A stretch of DNA of 64,000 nt. Source: Pisaster brevispinus (Eukaryota > Echinodermata > Asteroidea > Forcipulatida > Asteriidae). Every line of letters begins with the position of its first letter. The stretch's first letter is position 1. The translations under genes were made by a program, and so were the position numbers. This document shows, in pieces, positions 23,673-35,605 of the stretch. The notes under the pieces are model-generated. The model saw only the letters and a list, made by a program, of their open reading frames with translations. It was not told the origin of the DNA and searched no databases. The stretch covers positions 3,402,541 through 3,466,540 of the forward strand of contig JAMKCF010000022.1 in the NCBI GenBank assembly GCA_023634235.1, in the 5' to 3' direction.

Positions 23673-26600
23673 CTACATAGATATGTATTGTGAAGGTGCG
23701 GACCTGACAGCTGAGCTGCGAGCTGGGCTGGATCCCGTTACACATGGGATAAGAATCTTCACAATGACCACCCCAATAACAATTCCTAACACTAATGTAC
23801 TCGGGATAATCCATAACAAGTGCACCAGGTCTGCTGTGTTGATTGATGGGGATGGACAGTTTTTATCTGGGGGTTCGGATGAGTCTGTGTCCTCCGCGGC
23901 CGGGGGCCAAACTCCGCACGTGGGGAATGCTGGGGGTATGGGGGGCAGATCGCTCGGCTCACCGACGTGGAACAATAACGCCATACCCTCCTGTAATTTA
24001 GTGCAAGAACAAACGACACAGCTAATGATCAATATCTTTTAAAAACATTTTAAATGCAGGTTTTTATTTTATTGGGATTTTTAGTTTAAAACCCCGCGGC
24101 GGGCCAATGCGTTTAGTATAACAACGGTTTGGTTACTCCTCCATAATTTTGGTCAACGATTCTCCCAAATCCATAAGATCACTAATGAAACATTGCCAAA
24201 CAGCTGCAGATAAATACCTGTTGAGCCTGGGACCTGGGTTGAACCATTGACCCACAAATTGGCCTCCAAACACCACACCCATTTGGCTTTTTCATAAGAA
24301 AACCATATTCACACCTACTAAGAAATAAAGTAGAATGAGTGCGTGAGTTTTTTTGTTAAATCTCTTTTTTCTTTCTTTCTTCTTTTTAGGAGGGTCCATA
24401 TCTATTCCGTTTAGACCATGTGAGAAGGGATTATGTTCACGTTAAAAAAAAAAAAAGAAAAAAAAAATAATTACTGCACGCTATTAACACCTAATTCAGC
24501 GTATAGGCACCTAATTCCGTGGCAAACGGTGCCGTGAAATTGGGCGACAATTACTTTGTGTAAATTATTCTTGAACAATAATCTATGTTTTTAGGATAAA
24601 TATGATGCTACTTTTGTCGAGATTGTTAAACACATACTTCCTTTAATAAGTTCACAAGTCTCGATGCTTGAAATTTAATAATTATTTAATTTCACAAAAA
24701 AAAATCCTCCTACATTCAAAATCAAATAGTTACATATTCTTCTTTCAAAGCTAAAAATTTCCCTTTCTGGGAAAAGAAATTTACCTCAAGATGAAATTCG
24801 ATGTGGCAGTGGAAAATCCACCATCCTGGGTTCCATGCATTAATTTGGAAGATGGTGTAACCACCGTTTGGTATAATCACCACGTCTTTGTTGGGGCCAT
24901 TTCTGTTGCGTTTAATTAGACCTATCGAAAAAGTTAACACAATATTATTTCGATGCAAGACCAACACCTTACAAACACTCACACTTTGTATGGGATAATA
25001 AATGTTGGTGCTATCACACCAGTGACGCCGTATCTGTTGGATTGTTGCAATTTAAATGTTGTATTTGTGTCTACATAAATCCAAAAATTGGTAACTGTCC
25101 TGGACTATTTCCTCTGGCCTTCTTAACGGGGAAGTGGTGGGGAAGTAGTGCAACCGAAAAGGAATTACCCTTTGGACCGTGTGGGTCGGTTTCGAGGAAA
25201 AGGATATTTCGTCAGCTCCTTTTGGTCGCAATACCTAGCTTTCGGAAGTCAATTTTGCTTCCTCATCAGTTGCATTCAGAGAATCGGGTGAATCTCATAG
25301 TACAGCTTTAAAGTACATGAAGTTGCAACAAGTTTGTGGGAAATAAAGATAGCCGTGAATAAGTATGTGTTTATGAGTAGCCCAACTACCGTTTATCCGT
25401 TGTTGGATCGTTCGAAGTAAGGCAATCAAAGCATCAAGTGTTTCATGTAATTCATACAAATTATTTGAGGGAGAATGATGATCGAGGTTGTTTTCAGATC
25501 CAGTTAAATGTGGTGGTAATTTTGCTCTGTTGAACATTTCTCATATATTTGGATCTCTTCTGAAGACAATGAAGAATGGATTTGGAAATATTTCCGAGAG
25601 TGTGTTTCTGCTCTGTATTATAGAGGCCAGAATGTGTTGATTGCCAGTGATATTGGGTTCTGTGGACTTACCATTTTTATAGTGTCATTGAGCAAATGTA
25701 AATTTTTAAAGACCGTTCGCATCTTTTCCTCTGACAAAGTATCTTCGCCATCTGGAATAAATAGAGCGTAACGCACATTGGGCCAACTTTTGGCAAAAGT
25801 CCGAGGAATTTCTTAGTTTCACTCCAGGAGCGTGCACAGCCAAAATTTGGCCGCGCTACATGGGAATTTTTTCCCCGCCCAGTAGGCCTAAAAACTTGTT
25901 CCGTGGAATATTTTTCTCGAAAATGTTTCAATCCAATCTGCTGTCACCTATTTTGTGGACAGATCATGGGGAAATAATAGGCCTATGCCTGTATTCTGTC
26001 TATTTGTTTGGAAGTTTGTCTGTCGAGGTATTTTTTTTTTGTAAAGAGCAACATTTATGGTTTATTTTGCTTCTTCATTACTTTACTTCTTAAGTTTAGG
26101 TAACTTAGGTATTAGCCTAAATAAAAGCAACTGACCCTGTTCGTCTAACTCGCGGATCCTCGCCATGCTTGCATTCTCAATCTTGTCCATTGCTATAATC
26201 TTATACTGCATGCCGTGGAGATGCATTGGATGCAAAACTTGAAAGTTTGCATCAGGGTTGAACAGGATGATTTCTATTTGCTGGAAGAATAAATGCAGAC
26301 AAAAATGTAACAGTTTTGCGTAGACGAGAATCTGCCCATAGCCGTACCTCCCCGTAGCTACCATGTCCAATTCGGCTATCAGAATGTGGGAAGGGGCAGG
26401 AACCTAACATGAACGTTGGAGAATAGACGTTCTTAAATTTCCTCAGTAGGAAATTGAGATGGGGCGGCACGACAATCAACGATTTGATTTCTATGCTGAA
26501 GAGCAGCAAGGATTACTCAACCGAGACTTTCAAAATATTGTTAGGAGTTTGATGCGAGGGTGGTTGCCAATGCCTTTGCATTTTGTGACCAATTTGAAAA

Positions 26601-29600
26601 TGATCAACTTCCCATACACACTCAAAGAAGAAACCCCAATCCTTCCCTTCCATCCATCCACTCAATCGGTATTCATCAACCACTCATCCATTTTCAATCA
26701 TTTATTAATCCATCAATCCAATTAACCATTTTCTACCCTATCAGCCATTCATCCATCTATGCAACTATAACCATCCATCAATCTATCCAACCAACTAACC
26801 CATCCATTCACCCATCTATGCTATCACTCATCAATGTATCCAACTAACAAATCATCCATCTATCCAACCAACCATTCAACATCTATCCAACCAACAATTC
26901 ACCCATCCCATCTGTCAGTCCTACCAATCATTCATCTTTGCAACCAACCATCCATCTATCATAGCCATACCTGGTTGAGCTGTAGCTCAATCGTATGCAC
27001 ACACGAACACAGTTGTTTGCCATCACATTCACCCTGGCCAAAGCTTGAATCTTTGCAGAAGGAACTCGCCGGAGTATCGTTGTACTGAGACAGCAGCGGT
27101 GAAGTCGGGAACTGGAACGATATATTGTTGATCTGGGGATACGATCGGCTCCGATTTGTGGACGGATCGATATGATTCTCGAAGTTTACTTTTAAGTAGT
27201 ACGGTTCTGCAGATCTAGCTAAGGTAGTATTCCTATAATCCGGATCTGTTAGGGACCAAAACTATAAAATTAGGCTACAGACTGAAATATTATGAACGGA
27301 TAAAGTGCTGTCGTTCTGCATGATCAGCTAAGGTTTAGACCTGTAACCCAAATCTGTACAGGAATCAAGAATGTGGTATTATGAATGGATATATTACTAT
27401 GAACAAATTTAGGCATTAAATCAGGCTGTTCCCCAAAACTATTAAACAGTTCCTGATGAGGACCACGTGAAATTATTAAAAGATCCTTGCGTGTGGCTTG
27501 TAGAGTAGCAAGTGTATTTTTTACAATGTAATTGAAAAGAATATTTATTGTTGTTGGTGGAGAAATGGCTTTTACAAAAAAGTGTAATTTTATTACTTAG
27601 TATAGCTCTGCACTATTATTAACAATAAACGCACGTAAGCATTCTAATGAGTTGTTATTTGTTTGAAGTGGCTCAATTTCCTCTTGCCCTTTTCGATTTT
27701 ATTTAATTTTCTTCTAGTATTACTAACCAACAGCGTAAATGTCGGCCAGTGACTTAATGGGAAACGCCTGCCACCACTCGTCGCTGCTCCCAAATTGCAC
27801 AATATCAGGTAGAGTAACTTCAGAGGCGTTAATTTCAGTTGCTCCGTCGTAGTGTAGGAAAGCCACCTGCTTAGTTGGTCCCCCTGTCGCGTTCTCGCAC
27901 GGTAAACCAACCACACGTATCTCGTAGTTGCCGATGGACTGGTTGGCCGTCAGAACGAAGTCATATCTCTCTCCGGAACTGATTCGGAAGTAGTCGACTG
28001 CCAGAGGTTGGAACGAGCCGCCGTCACTGGCGATCATGAGCAACGAATGGCCCTCTATCGAGAACTGCATATTGCAGAACGAGGCAGCTCCACTGATAAC
28101 TCTAAACCGATATCTTACTTCTTCCTTGACATTGAACACTTCCACAGGGGGATGGGGCAAACTACCGCCTTCCGTTACACCCTTGCCTGGAAAGACAGAG
28201 ACACAAACTAAATTCGTCTGATCAAATGTCACAGTGTAACATCAGTGTAATATCAATTCAATATCAACATGAACTTAGTGTACAATATCAGCGTAAAACC
28301 AGTGTTATTATCAGTAGAGCGCTGGCACATTGATCTGGAGGTAGTTGGTTCAAATCCCGCTTTATTCAACTTGTCTTTGTTCAACCCCAAATTAATAACA
28401 GACTTACCCGGTAATTTTCAGTTGTGGTTTATTAGTAATTTTACTTGTTACAATATCAGTGTTATAATAATAGTGTTATACCAGTGTAGATTCGGAATAA
28501 TATATTATCAGTTTAGTAGTTTAAAAAAAATTATACACCTATATCGCAGTATCCGGAGTACAATTTCAGTAGGCCCCCTATGAAACTGATAAAAAAAGAG
28601 CATAAGCAAACAATATATACATGGCTAAAACGTAGTCCGTGAAGCAAAGGTTTTCCGCTTAATTTCTGCAATGACGTCATTACCGCAGTTCAAAGCACGC
28701 GGTCAACATTGGTAATTGTCAAAGACCAAAGTCCGCACTTCATGTGACCGAACATATACCTTATAAACAAACCTTGTGAAAGTTTAGGCTCAATCGGTCA
28801 TTGGAGTCACAAACTAGTGCAAAATCCCATGTGTATGTTTTCACTGTTTTCAAACATCGGAGTTTTGACTTGCGAGAGGCGCATGCAGGGAGGTCTACCG
28901 GATGCAGTTATAATATACGATCCCTGCCTCATGGGTGCAAATCATAGTAGAGGTCGCCCTTAGCTTCGCGCGCTGGATAGACAAAGTGACAACATGACAA
29001 AGGGAGTAGCAGCTGCAGAAGCTTGCAGGAGCAGAGAATTGCCCCCCCCCCCCAATATCCCGGCAGTACGGTATGTTACTTTGTATTTACCATTGATCAA
29101 GATGGTGCTAACGCTAATAGAGTTGCTTGCCCTCCAAGTTTCCGTCTCATAGACCGAGACCAACGTTTCATGGTACCAGTCGTTGAGGAAGACCACATCC
29201 TCTGCCCTGTCTTCATCGTACAAGCCCCAGTGGGGATCGGTTCGACTGTTCTCACGGATGATGAACGACCCCATCAAGCCGTCTCCACGCTGCAGGCCGC
29301 TGTGGGAGTGAAACCAGTGAGTACCGGGCTCGTACGGAGTAAACCTGTACTGGAATTTCCCTGGTGAGGGGATGGGGCACTGGGTGACCATTGGCAGGCC
29401 GTCCATGTACTGGCTACCGTTCATGAAGATACCGTGCCAGTGGATCGTTGTCCCTTCGTTGTTAGACATTTGGTTTACAACGTTGACTATAACCTCATCA
29501 CCACTGCAAATCTGAGGATCAAAAGGGACATCAGGCATGGCCAGGAAAGTTAACTGACAAACTTGAATATTCTTGGATATGACTTTGTATGATCAGGCGG

Positions 29601-32600
29601 GAGTCGCTTCAAGAACCCAAGACGTGGCACAAGAAATCATTTCCAACAATTGCCTAAGACTGAATCTACGTTCTAGTAACTTAGATTTCACAGGGTTATT
29701 TGACACTTTAATTCAGTATGAACAAAAAAGAATTAACAAATAGTCTTGATTGGCGACGCTGTTTTTGTATTAATCACTGGTAGAGGGCGCAACATCGACT
29801 GTTTGGGAGGCTGATCTCTATTATACTGTCAGTATAATAGAGATCAGTGGACTGAGCAAGTCTTTAAAATGGATCCAGATGTTCGTGTGATACAGATATC
29901 TCATCTCCAGTAATTTGTGTTGCGGACAGTAATTTGTGTTGCGATATCGCACTACTTTAAACAAAATGAACGTCGCCAATCAAGACTAAATAACTTACAG
30001 AACTCGGCTTACAAAACTTGTGTTCGGCTTAGATTCTCAGCCTTTCTGAAGCCCCGTACATGACCCGAAAGCACAATGCCAAAGCCTTGGTTTTGAAAAT
30101 GGCATAAAGAAACTCACCATGCACATCAGTAATGCCTTAGAGCTTGACCCAACCCGTGATGAGTGCCTTTTACAAATATTTACATGAAGTTTACAGCTTT
30201 TTGAAATAAACCATAAATTAATAATGACACTCTTAATTTTAAGGGGGATTTTTTTAGAACTCTCGAGCTACACCCATCACAAATTGAAATACTGCAACAA
30301 GAGTGCTTATTTTCAAACAGGAACAGCACCTATCTTGGAAAAGGGGTTCTTTGCTTGTAAAGGACAAGTTTTACAAAGCTAAATAACCAAACTACCATAA
30401 ACTGCTAACAGCCCACAAATACAATAAGGGCCTGCAATGTTAACAATTCAATAACAACAAAAATAACTAGAACTTAGGTGTTAATCTTCAGGACAAACAC
30501 GAAGCTGTTCCGTTTTTCTTTGATTAAACGCCCGGACCTTTAAAGTTAGTCCGACTTTTAGAGAGAAGAGCCTTCACTCTTGACAGACCCTTGTTTAGAC
30601 TTCAGGTGTAACTAAAATCCTAAACCTGATCCGTATAAAAAAATAAAAAAAACTGATTTTAAGCCTGACCCTGAACCTGACCCTAAAGTTCACCTTCATT
30701 CTAACTAATCCATGTGCTATAGGATGATACAAGACAGCACACAAAATATTACTTTTTGACAAATGGTTTAGGAGAATTGTAGTTGTACAACATTGACCGT
30801 TATTCTGACTCTGTACCGGCCCTAGCCTTAACTATGAAGATGATTTTGAACCTGACCCTGACCATCTTGATGCTTACCTTGTAGTGTAACCCTTATCCAC
30901 TTTTAGACCTAAATTTAATTCGCACACCGATGCCTAATGCCTGTCCTCAGGCGGCTTTGACCAGGACATTTTGTATTCAATTCTTAAAAACTCTTTTAAA
31001 AAACGTTAGTAGTTTGTATATAACAATAATATGTACAAAGGTGTTTTATAGGTCATAAAATCTTAAAGTGTGAGTAGAGAAATATTTTTTACTGCTCCCT
31101 TATCCATTAAAACTATAGAAAGATACTTTATTTTGCCAATGTTTGCGCACGTTTGCCAATTTTTTTAAATGACTGGTCTGATCCAAAGTGACGTGCTTTT
31201 CAGCTGCACAATCAGCAGGAACTTTTCGATTGTACATAATGTAATGTTGTTTTATTCACAATGTTGCAAGTACACAAGAGTGTGTGTAGTTTATGGAACT
31301 CCACCGTGTGAATAGATGCGAGGTCAAAGGTACATTTGGCGGGATCCCGCCAGGCGCTCAAGGCAGGCATCTCAGCCGTTATTCACGGTACCATTATTCA
31401 CGAGCCTCGAAGTGTGACGTATGATATTTTGGGCTACCATAGGCGTAGACTGGTCCCCCTGTCTTTGAGTGTGACGTCAGATGTTCGGGCTGTCATAGGC
31501 GAACGAATTTTTGAGGTGTTGCTGGGTGGTTTTAAAATGGTGGACAACAACGTAAACGAAAAGTAAGCAGTCGATATCATTTTCTTGTCACGAAAATATT
31601 TCTAACGTGTTTTCATTGGTTGATAAAGCAGTCAGGTGGAGTTGAAATTTCAACTTAATTAGTTGATGTCGAACGTGATGTACAAACGAGGACTAAAGCA
31701 CACCTACAATACAGCAAAAACCAAGTTACAAAAAAATAAAATACATACGATGTCGCGATCTTCCGCCGCTATAAGTCCGTAACCAATCGTTCCAATCGGC
31801 CAAAAACGATCACAAACGTTTGCGATCTGTTTGCGCAAGTGGACTGCAGCCCAGTTCATGTCTCGCAAAAAGGCGCGGCCTTGGTGTAGCCTGTTCACGG
31901 CTGAAAGAGGTCACAAGAGTCGATAATATTCATTAACGTGCTATTTTCTAATTGGCCGCCTGTCTGACCAGTCAATCAGAACGAACGCTGTTTAAAAGAA
32001 AGTGCTTGCATTCGACGTCAGAGGTTTTAATTTTTTTGTATTTTTCGTTACATAATCTTTCTAAATTCGTCCACTTATGAAGATTAATGTTTTAACCCGT
32101 ACATCCAGACACGGGCAATGCTTCTTTACCAGTCAAAATTGCACAGCGCCCTCTACTGAATTTAATCAAGTTGAGTTTTATGGGCATCGACCTTTGACCA
32201 CGTTCAAAATGAGGACAAGGGAAGCAGCCCACAGGAAGGATGATCTTGACACTAAAAACCTTGCACTCACCTGTATACTGGGAGCGGGAAATACGCGGTT
32301 CATGACACTGACAGCACGGCCGAAACCATCAACAGCAATACACTGTGGGTTGTTACAGTCACTCGCCGTAGCCGGGCAGTCGCCGCACTGGAATAAAAAT
32401 GACATGCAGGGTCAGGGGACCATACTGTCATTAGCTTTTTTAGAAACAAAATAAATCCTTCTGATCCTCTTGTTTCCAAAGTAATGTTATGGTAACAACG
32501 AACAATTCTTTTTCATTTGTGCCTTTCTGTCTGTTATATGGGTGCCTGTTAGTTGGGGTCTCTTCAAATGCTATTTTGATGGTGTAACTAAGTTTTTGAA

Positions 32601-33031
32601 ACTATAGTTCTCAGTAGGGTTGTTACTTTAACTGTTTGTGGAATAGTCTGAGATTCCACACTAGTCTGACGTGTTTAGTGAAATCGAGATGGGAATTATT
32701 ATACTCTCCCCGATTCTATGCAATGTAACATACCTTTCCATACAAAAATCAACCCCACAGATATAAATTACTACACGTGATTATGACCAACGGAATACAC
32801 AAAAAATTAATAAAAATTATTAATATTTTCTAACAGAATAATAGCCGCGAGTATAGAATAGTCAAACAATCAGTGTATTTATGTATATAGTACCAACCGG
32901 TTCTTGTGCCATTGTGGAGAACCAATCCAGAGTCCAGTTGTACTGACACGTCATCGGGATTGACGGTAATTCGCACGAACGATAGCATGGGTTGACATCC
33001 ACTGGTCTCAGTGGAGCAACCAATGGCAGAA
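23673..33031 (-). CDS. Laccase-like multicopper oxidase with C-terminal membrane anchor (first exon not found)
   Basis: Oxidises phenols, amines or metal ions and reduces O2 to water; predicted extracellular, held by a C-terminal helix. Eight exons, minus strand: 32898-33031, 32271-32387, 29091-29511, 27728-28186, 26971-27206, 26136-26280, 24785-24921, 23673-23990. All borders are GT-AG and all phases match, giving 654 residues plus stop. Exon 1 seen here has the Cys-rich animal-laccase start ([20 protein letters not shown]), exon 2 CGDCP...[11 protein letters not shown]. Copper ligands are complete: HWHG (107), HSHSG (151), HPMHLHG (472), [12 protein letters not shown] (541-552, Met in the axial place). 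A hydrophobic helix spans about 607-630, followed by a short tail. The entry phase of the first exon seen (1) requires an upstream exon, presumably the signal peptide. Family is certain; physiological substrate is unknown. Confidence 0.95.
24922..26135. other. Laccase intron between exons 6 and 7 of those found
   Basis: About 1.2 kb of AT-rich intron. Open frames in it lack domains. No recognisable mobile element, apart from possible unclassified repeat sequence around 25.1-25.5 kb. Confidence 0.6.
26640..26960. repeat. Degenerate CATC/AACC simple repeat in a laccase intron
   Basis: About 320 bp of imperfect CCATCCATCTATCCAACCAA-type sequence on the plus strand, ending directly at the 3' border region of the exon at 26971. 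The overlapping plus-strand frames (rich in Ser, Ile, His and Pro) are translations of the repeat. Confidence 0.8.
27207..27727. other. Laccase intron, nothing else seen
   Basis: A 0.5 kb AT-rich intron; donor GTTAGT on the right and acceptor TCTGCAG on the left side (minus strand). No repeat family recognised. Confidence 0.6.
28311..28450 (+). mobile_element. tRNA-derived SINE, 5'-truncated, in a laccase intron
   Basis: Starts within the tRNA-like head (AGTAGAGCGCTGGCACATTG), has the B box GGTTCAAATCC at 28347-28357, the tail CTTTGTTCAACCCCAAATTA and the same following TTGTGGTTTATTA as the copy near 4.07 kb. It sits in a stretch of AGTGTTATATCAGTG-like simple repeat (28230-28500), which continues on both sides. 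Confidence 0.75.
29741..29988. mobile_element. MITE with ~18 bp terminal inverted repeats, in a laccase intron
   Basis: Left end TAGTCTTGATTGGCGACG, right end CGTCGCCAATCAAGACTA: perfect 18 bp inverted repeats. An internal short hairpin (CTCTATTATACTG / CAGTATAATAGAG) lies at 29815-29845. It is the longer relative of the element at 19.34 kb. A clean target duplication is not visible here. Confidence 0.85.
30467..31070 (-). mobile_element. Diverged Helitron-like fragment in the long laccase intron
   Basis: The minus-strand 3' end reads ..CTAG|TTATTT, preceded by a decayed version of the terminal hairpin and CGGAACAGCTTCG, as in the large arrays. The downstream part (GACCCTGAACCTGACCCTAA around 30665) resembles the diverged copy at 63.1-63.6 kb. 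The 5' end is not defined. Confidence 0.5.
31071..32270. other. Remainder of the long laccase intron
   Basis: Unique-looking sequence; a frame at 31336-31566 and others have no domain. The intron as a whole (29512-32270, 2.76 kb) is enlarged by the MITE and the Helitron-like fragment. Confidence 0.5.
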
Positions 33032-33625
33032 CTGTTTCCGAGTAAATGAAAAATCAACTCTTGAGAATGATGCCCCTTCTCAAATACATACTGTACATAC
33101 ACCTAAGACCTACAACTACCAACCCACCGCTCACGTCCCCTACAAAACTATTTTTAAACAATAAAATAAGGGGGTACAGCCACGCACCTTATCGAGAACC
33201 AAATGTATATGTTAACATTACAAGGTGAGAAGTCAAGGTAACCAACATAACTCTAGAAATACTCGAGGAAATAAGCAGCAAGAAGTAGCATTGAACGCTT
33301 TCAGTTTCAAGCATTGAGCTGCCAACAATGTGCACTTATACATGGTTGAACATGTGTGTGTGGGCAAGCGCTCCATACGCAGTGTGGACCTCCTGAGAAC
33401 AAAAGAGGTCCACATAATGTAGGGATCTGAAGCACTATGTGGACTTAAACACGTCCACACAACGTTATTTGCAGTGTTGAGGAATAGGATTTTCCTTAAG
33501 TGTACAGAACAAAGGAATGTCCACACAACGACTGCAAAACAAGACGGTGTGCCCTTACACATGCCAACTTACGGGGTACTTTTAACAATGGAACAATGGA
33601 CCCCACAAGGCAATTTCAATAGGAA
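33032..33625. other. Region upstream of the first laccase exon found
   Basis: Should contain an intron and perhaps the signal-peptide exon. A minus-strand frame at 33233-33562 starts with a hydrophobic MCKGTPSCFAVVVWTFLCS, but it lies in sequence with internal GTGGAC/GTCCAC repeats and I could not link it by a convincing phase-1 donor, so I do not call it. Confidence 0.35.
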
Positions 33626-33719
33626 CTAGACACTAAGTGTTTGTGAACAAACACAAAGCTGTTCCGTTTTGTTGTGCTTTGATTAATTGATCCAGACATT
33701 TAAACTGAGCCTAAGTTCA

Positions 33720-34770
33720 AGATTGAACGATATAGTTCCATTTCCGGTTGACCCGGAATTAAAGGTCAACATGGGGTTACAGTAACCCAAGGCTTATCTT
33801 TAATGCTCAAAGGGTTTATAACTGAAAACAAAGAAAATCGGCTCTGTAGTTCTTGAGATATGGTCCCACTTCCGGTTGACCTAGAAGTAAGATCAACATT
33901 GGGTCACGGTAGAACAAGGCTAATCTTCAATGCTCAAAGACTCTATCACTGAAAAAAATTTGAAAATGGGTTGTGTTATTCTGGAGTAATGATCCCACTT
34001 CCGGTTGACCCGGAAGGAAAGGTTAACATGGGGTCATGGTAACCCTAGTTTAATATTCAATGCTTAAAGGGTATATAACTGAAACAAATTGAAAATTGGC
34101 TAAGTAATTATTGAGATATAGGCCCACTTCCAGTTGACCCGGAAGTAAAGGTCAACATGGGGTCAGGGTTACCCAAGTTCAATCTTTAAAGCTCAAATGA
34201 TCTATAACTGAAAAGAAATTGAAAATCGGTTGTGTAGTTCTTGAGATATGGTCCCACTTCCGGTTGACCCCTAGTAAAGGTCAACATTGGGTCACGATTT
34301 CCCAAAACTAATCTCCAATGCCAAGGAGTCTATAACTGAAAAACGTTTTTAAATCGGTTGTGTAGTTCTTGAGATATGGTCTCACTTCCGGTTGACCCGG
34401 AAGTAAAGGTCAACATGGGGTCATGGTTACCCAAGGCTGATCTTTGGTGCCCAAGGAGTCTATAACTGAAAAAAGTTTGAAAATCGGTTGTGTAGTTCTT
34501 GAGATATGGCCCACTTCTGGTTGACCCCTAAGTAAAGGTCAACATTGGGTCACGGTTTCCCAAAGCTAATCTCCAATGCCCAAGGAGTCTATAACTGAAA
34601 AATGTTTGAAAATCGGTTGTGTAGTTCTTGAGATATGGTCCCACTTCCGGTTGACCCCTAAATAAAGGTCAACATTGGGTCACGTTTTCCCAAAGCTAAT
34701 CTCCAATGCCCAAGGAGTCTATAACTGATAAAAGTATGAAAATCGGCTGTGTACTTCTTGAGATATGGTG
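33720..34770. repeat. ~130 bp minisatellite, M1 block
   Basis: Units around TTCTTGAGATATGGTCCCAC, TTCCGGTTGACCCGGAAGTA, AAGGTCAACATGGGGTCA, CCAATGCCCAAGGAGTCTAT and AACTGAAAAAAGTTTGAAAA. Blocks also lie at 35700-36370, 37290-38345, 39275-40190, 41110-41915, 42850-43915, 44890-46830 and 47870-49950, and in reverse at the 3' ends of P units. Frames reading MGPYLKNYTTDFQTFF or LGNRDPMLTFTSGSTG are translations of it. Confidence 0.9.
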
Positions 34771-34863
34771 CTGCAAAGATTAACTAGTTAAATATTCAAA
34801 TGTAGCGCCCGGGACAAAATCGTCGAGCGCCCTGGGCAACAGAATCACGACGTACATGTACAC

Positions 34864-35070
34864 ATGCACAAGCCACCGTTTCAATACGCTATAGATCGAT
34901 ATTTTTGTATAAATAGTGTGCAGCGACTGGTACCCAGAAGTCGGCTATTTCGTTACGGCATTTCGCCTGCATTTTTCTCTGTGTCGCAGGGCATCCTGAC
35001 TACATTTTTAGTCGATGAACGGAACCTTGTCTCCAAGCCATTGGTGTCTGATTTGTCACTGAATCGTTAA
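34864..35070 (+). other. Recurrent 68-residue frame in M cargo (copy 1 of several)
   Basis: The plus-strand (antisense to the element) frame MHKPPFQYAIDRYF... occurs in M1, M2 (36460), M4 (40286), M5 (42002) and M6 (44008). In M3 an extra T near 38480 breaks it, and in M7/M8 the segment is rearranged. It spans a good TATA-like TATAAATAG and an acceptor-like TTTTTCTCTGTGTCGCAG. This suggests captured promoter and exon-edge DNA rather than a small protein. No family recognised. Confidence 0.3.
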
Positions 35071-35605
35071 TTATCTGGAAATTTTTCTACTTTGATTAGT
35101 TTTAATAACCAGGAACATCTCTTATTAAAAGCAATTAACTTTTCAAAACAGTTTATGTAATTTAGGAAACTAATTCGTAATTTTAATTGAAAATATCGTG
35201 TTTTTGACTGTCAAAACATTTGTCCTTTCAGCGCCAAGTGTTTTGTACACAGAACAAAAACGCGCCAACAAATGACGTCATTGATGACGTTTTATGAATT
35301 TTTTGCCAAGCTACAGAGCTACATAATAAGACGAGTCTATATTTGAAAACAGTTTGAGGATCAGACATATACTTCTTGAGATATGGTGGGAACAAGATTG
35401 CCTAATTAAATATTCATGTCATTATAACTCAGCTAATTAATGAAGAACTTGAACAATTTTACTCTTAGCATAATTTCATGTTCTAAGCTTCAATTTGATG
35501 TAAGATCTGAATCTCCCATATCTATTATTTTAGAGCTTAGGTTCGTACAAAATCGTGTACAAAAGCTATGGCAATTTTGACAGAAACAAAGAATAATAAT
35601 AATAA

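Larger units (their letters stand above)
33626..35593 (-). mobile_element. Helitron-like non-autonomous element, unit M1 (inner end of the right array)
   Basis: Minus-strand element whose 3' end is the hairpin GTGTTTGTTCACAAACAC, CACTTAGTGT, CTAG (33626-33629), then TT of the unique flank. It has the ~130 bp minisatellite (about eight units, 33720-34770), the M cargo segment (34800-35300) and the 5' segment ending at TTCTTTGTTTCTGTC (minus strand). The P and M units share ends, minisatellite and CRE-like motifs but not the cargo. Confidence 0.75.

Noticed and set aside
26252..26509. Additional laccase exon near [11 protein letters not shown] on the minus strand
   Set aside because: The region between the domains is fully supplied by the exon at 26971-27206 ([16 protein letters not shown]), whose phases join both neighbours exactly.
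28960..29090. Extension of the laccase exon beyond INGK into [13 protein letters not shown]
   Set aside because: A GTAAAT donor after ILIN-G joins in phase to GKGVTEGG in the next exon; the extension is intron read-through.
32830..33102. Open frame with [24 protein letters not shown] as a separate gene
   Set aside because: The overlapping frame of the same strand gives the laccase N-terminal motif [20 protein letters not shown] with good splice sites, so this is a shadow.
33233..33562. Signal-peptide exon of the laccase (MCKGTPSCFAVVVWTFLCS...)
   Set aside because: Hydrophobic start is suggestive, but I could not find a donor giving the required phase 1, and the area has repeat-like GTGGAC/GTCCAC pieces.
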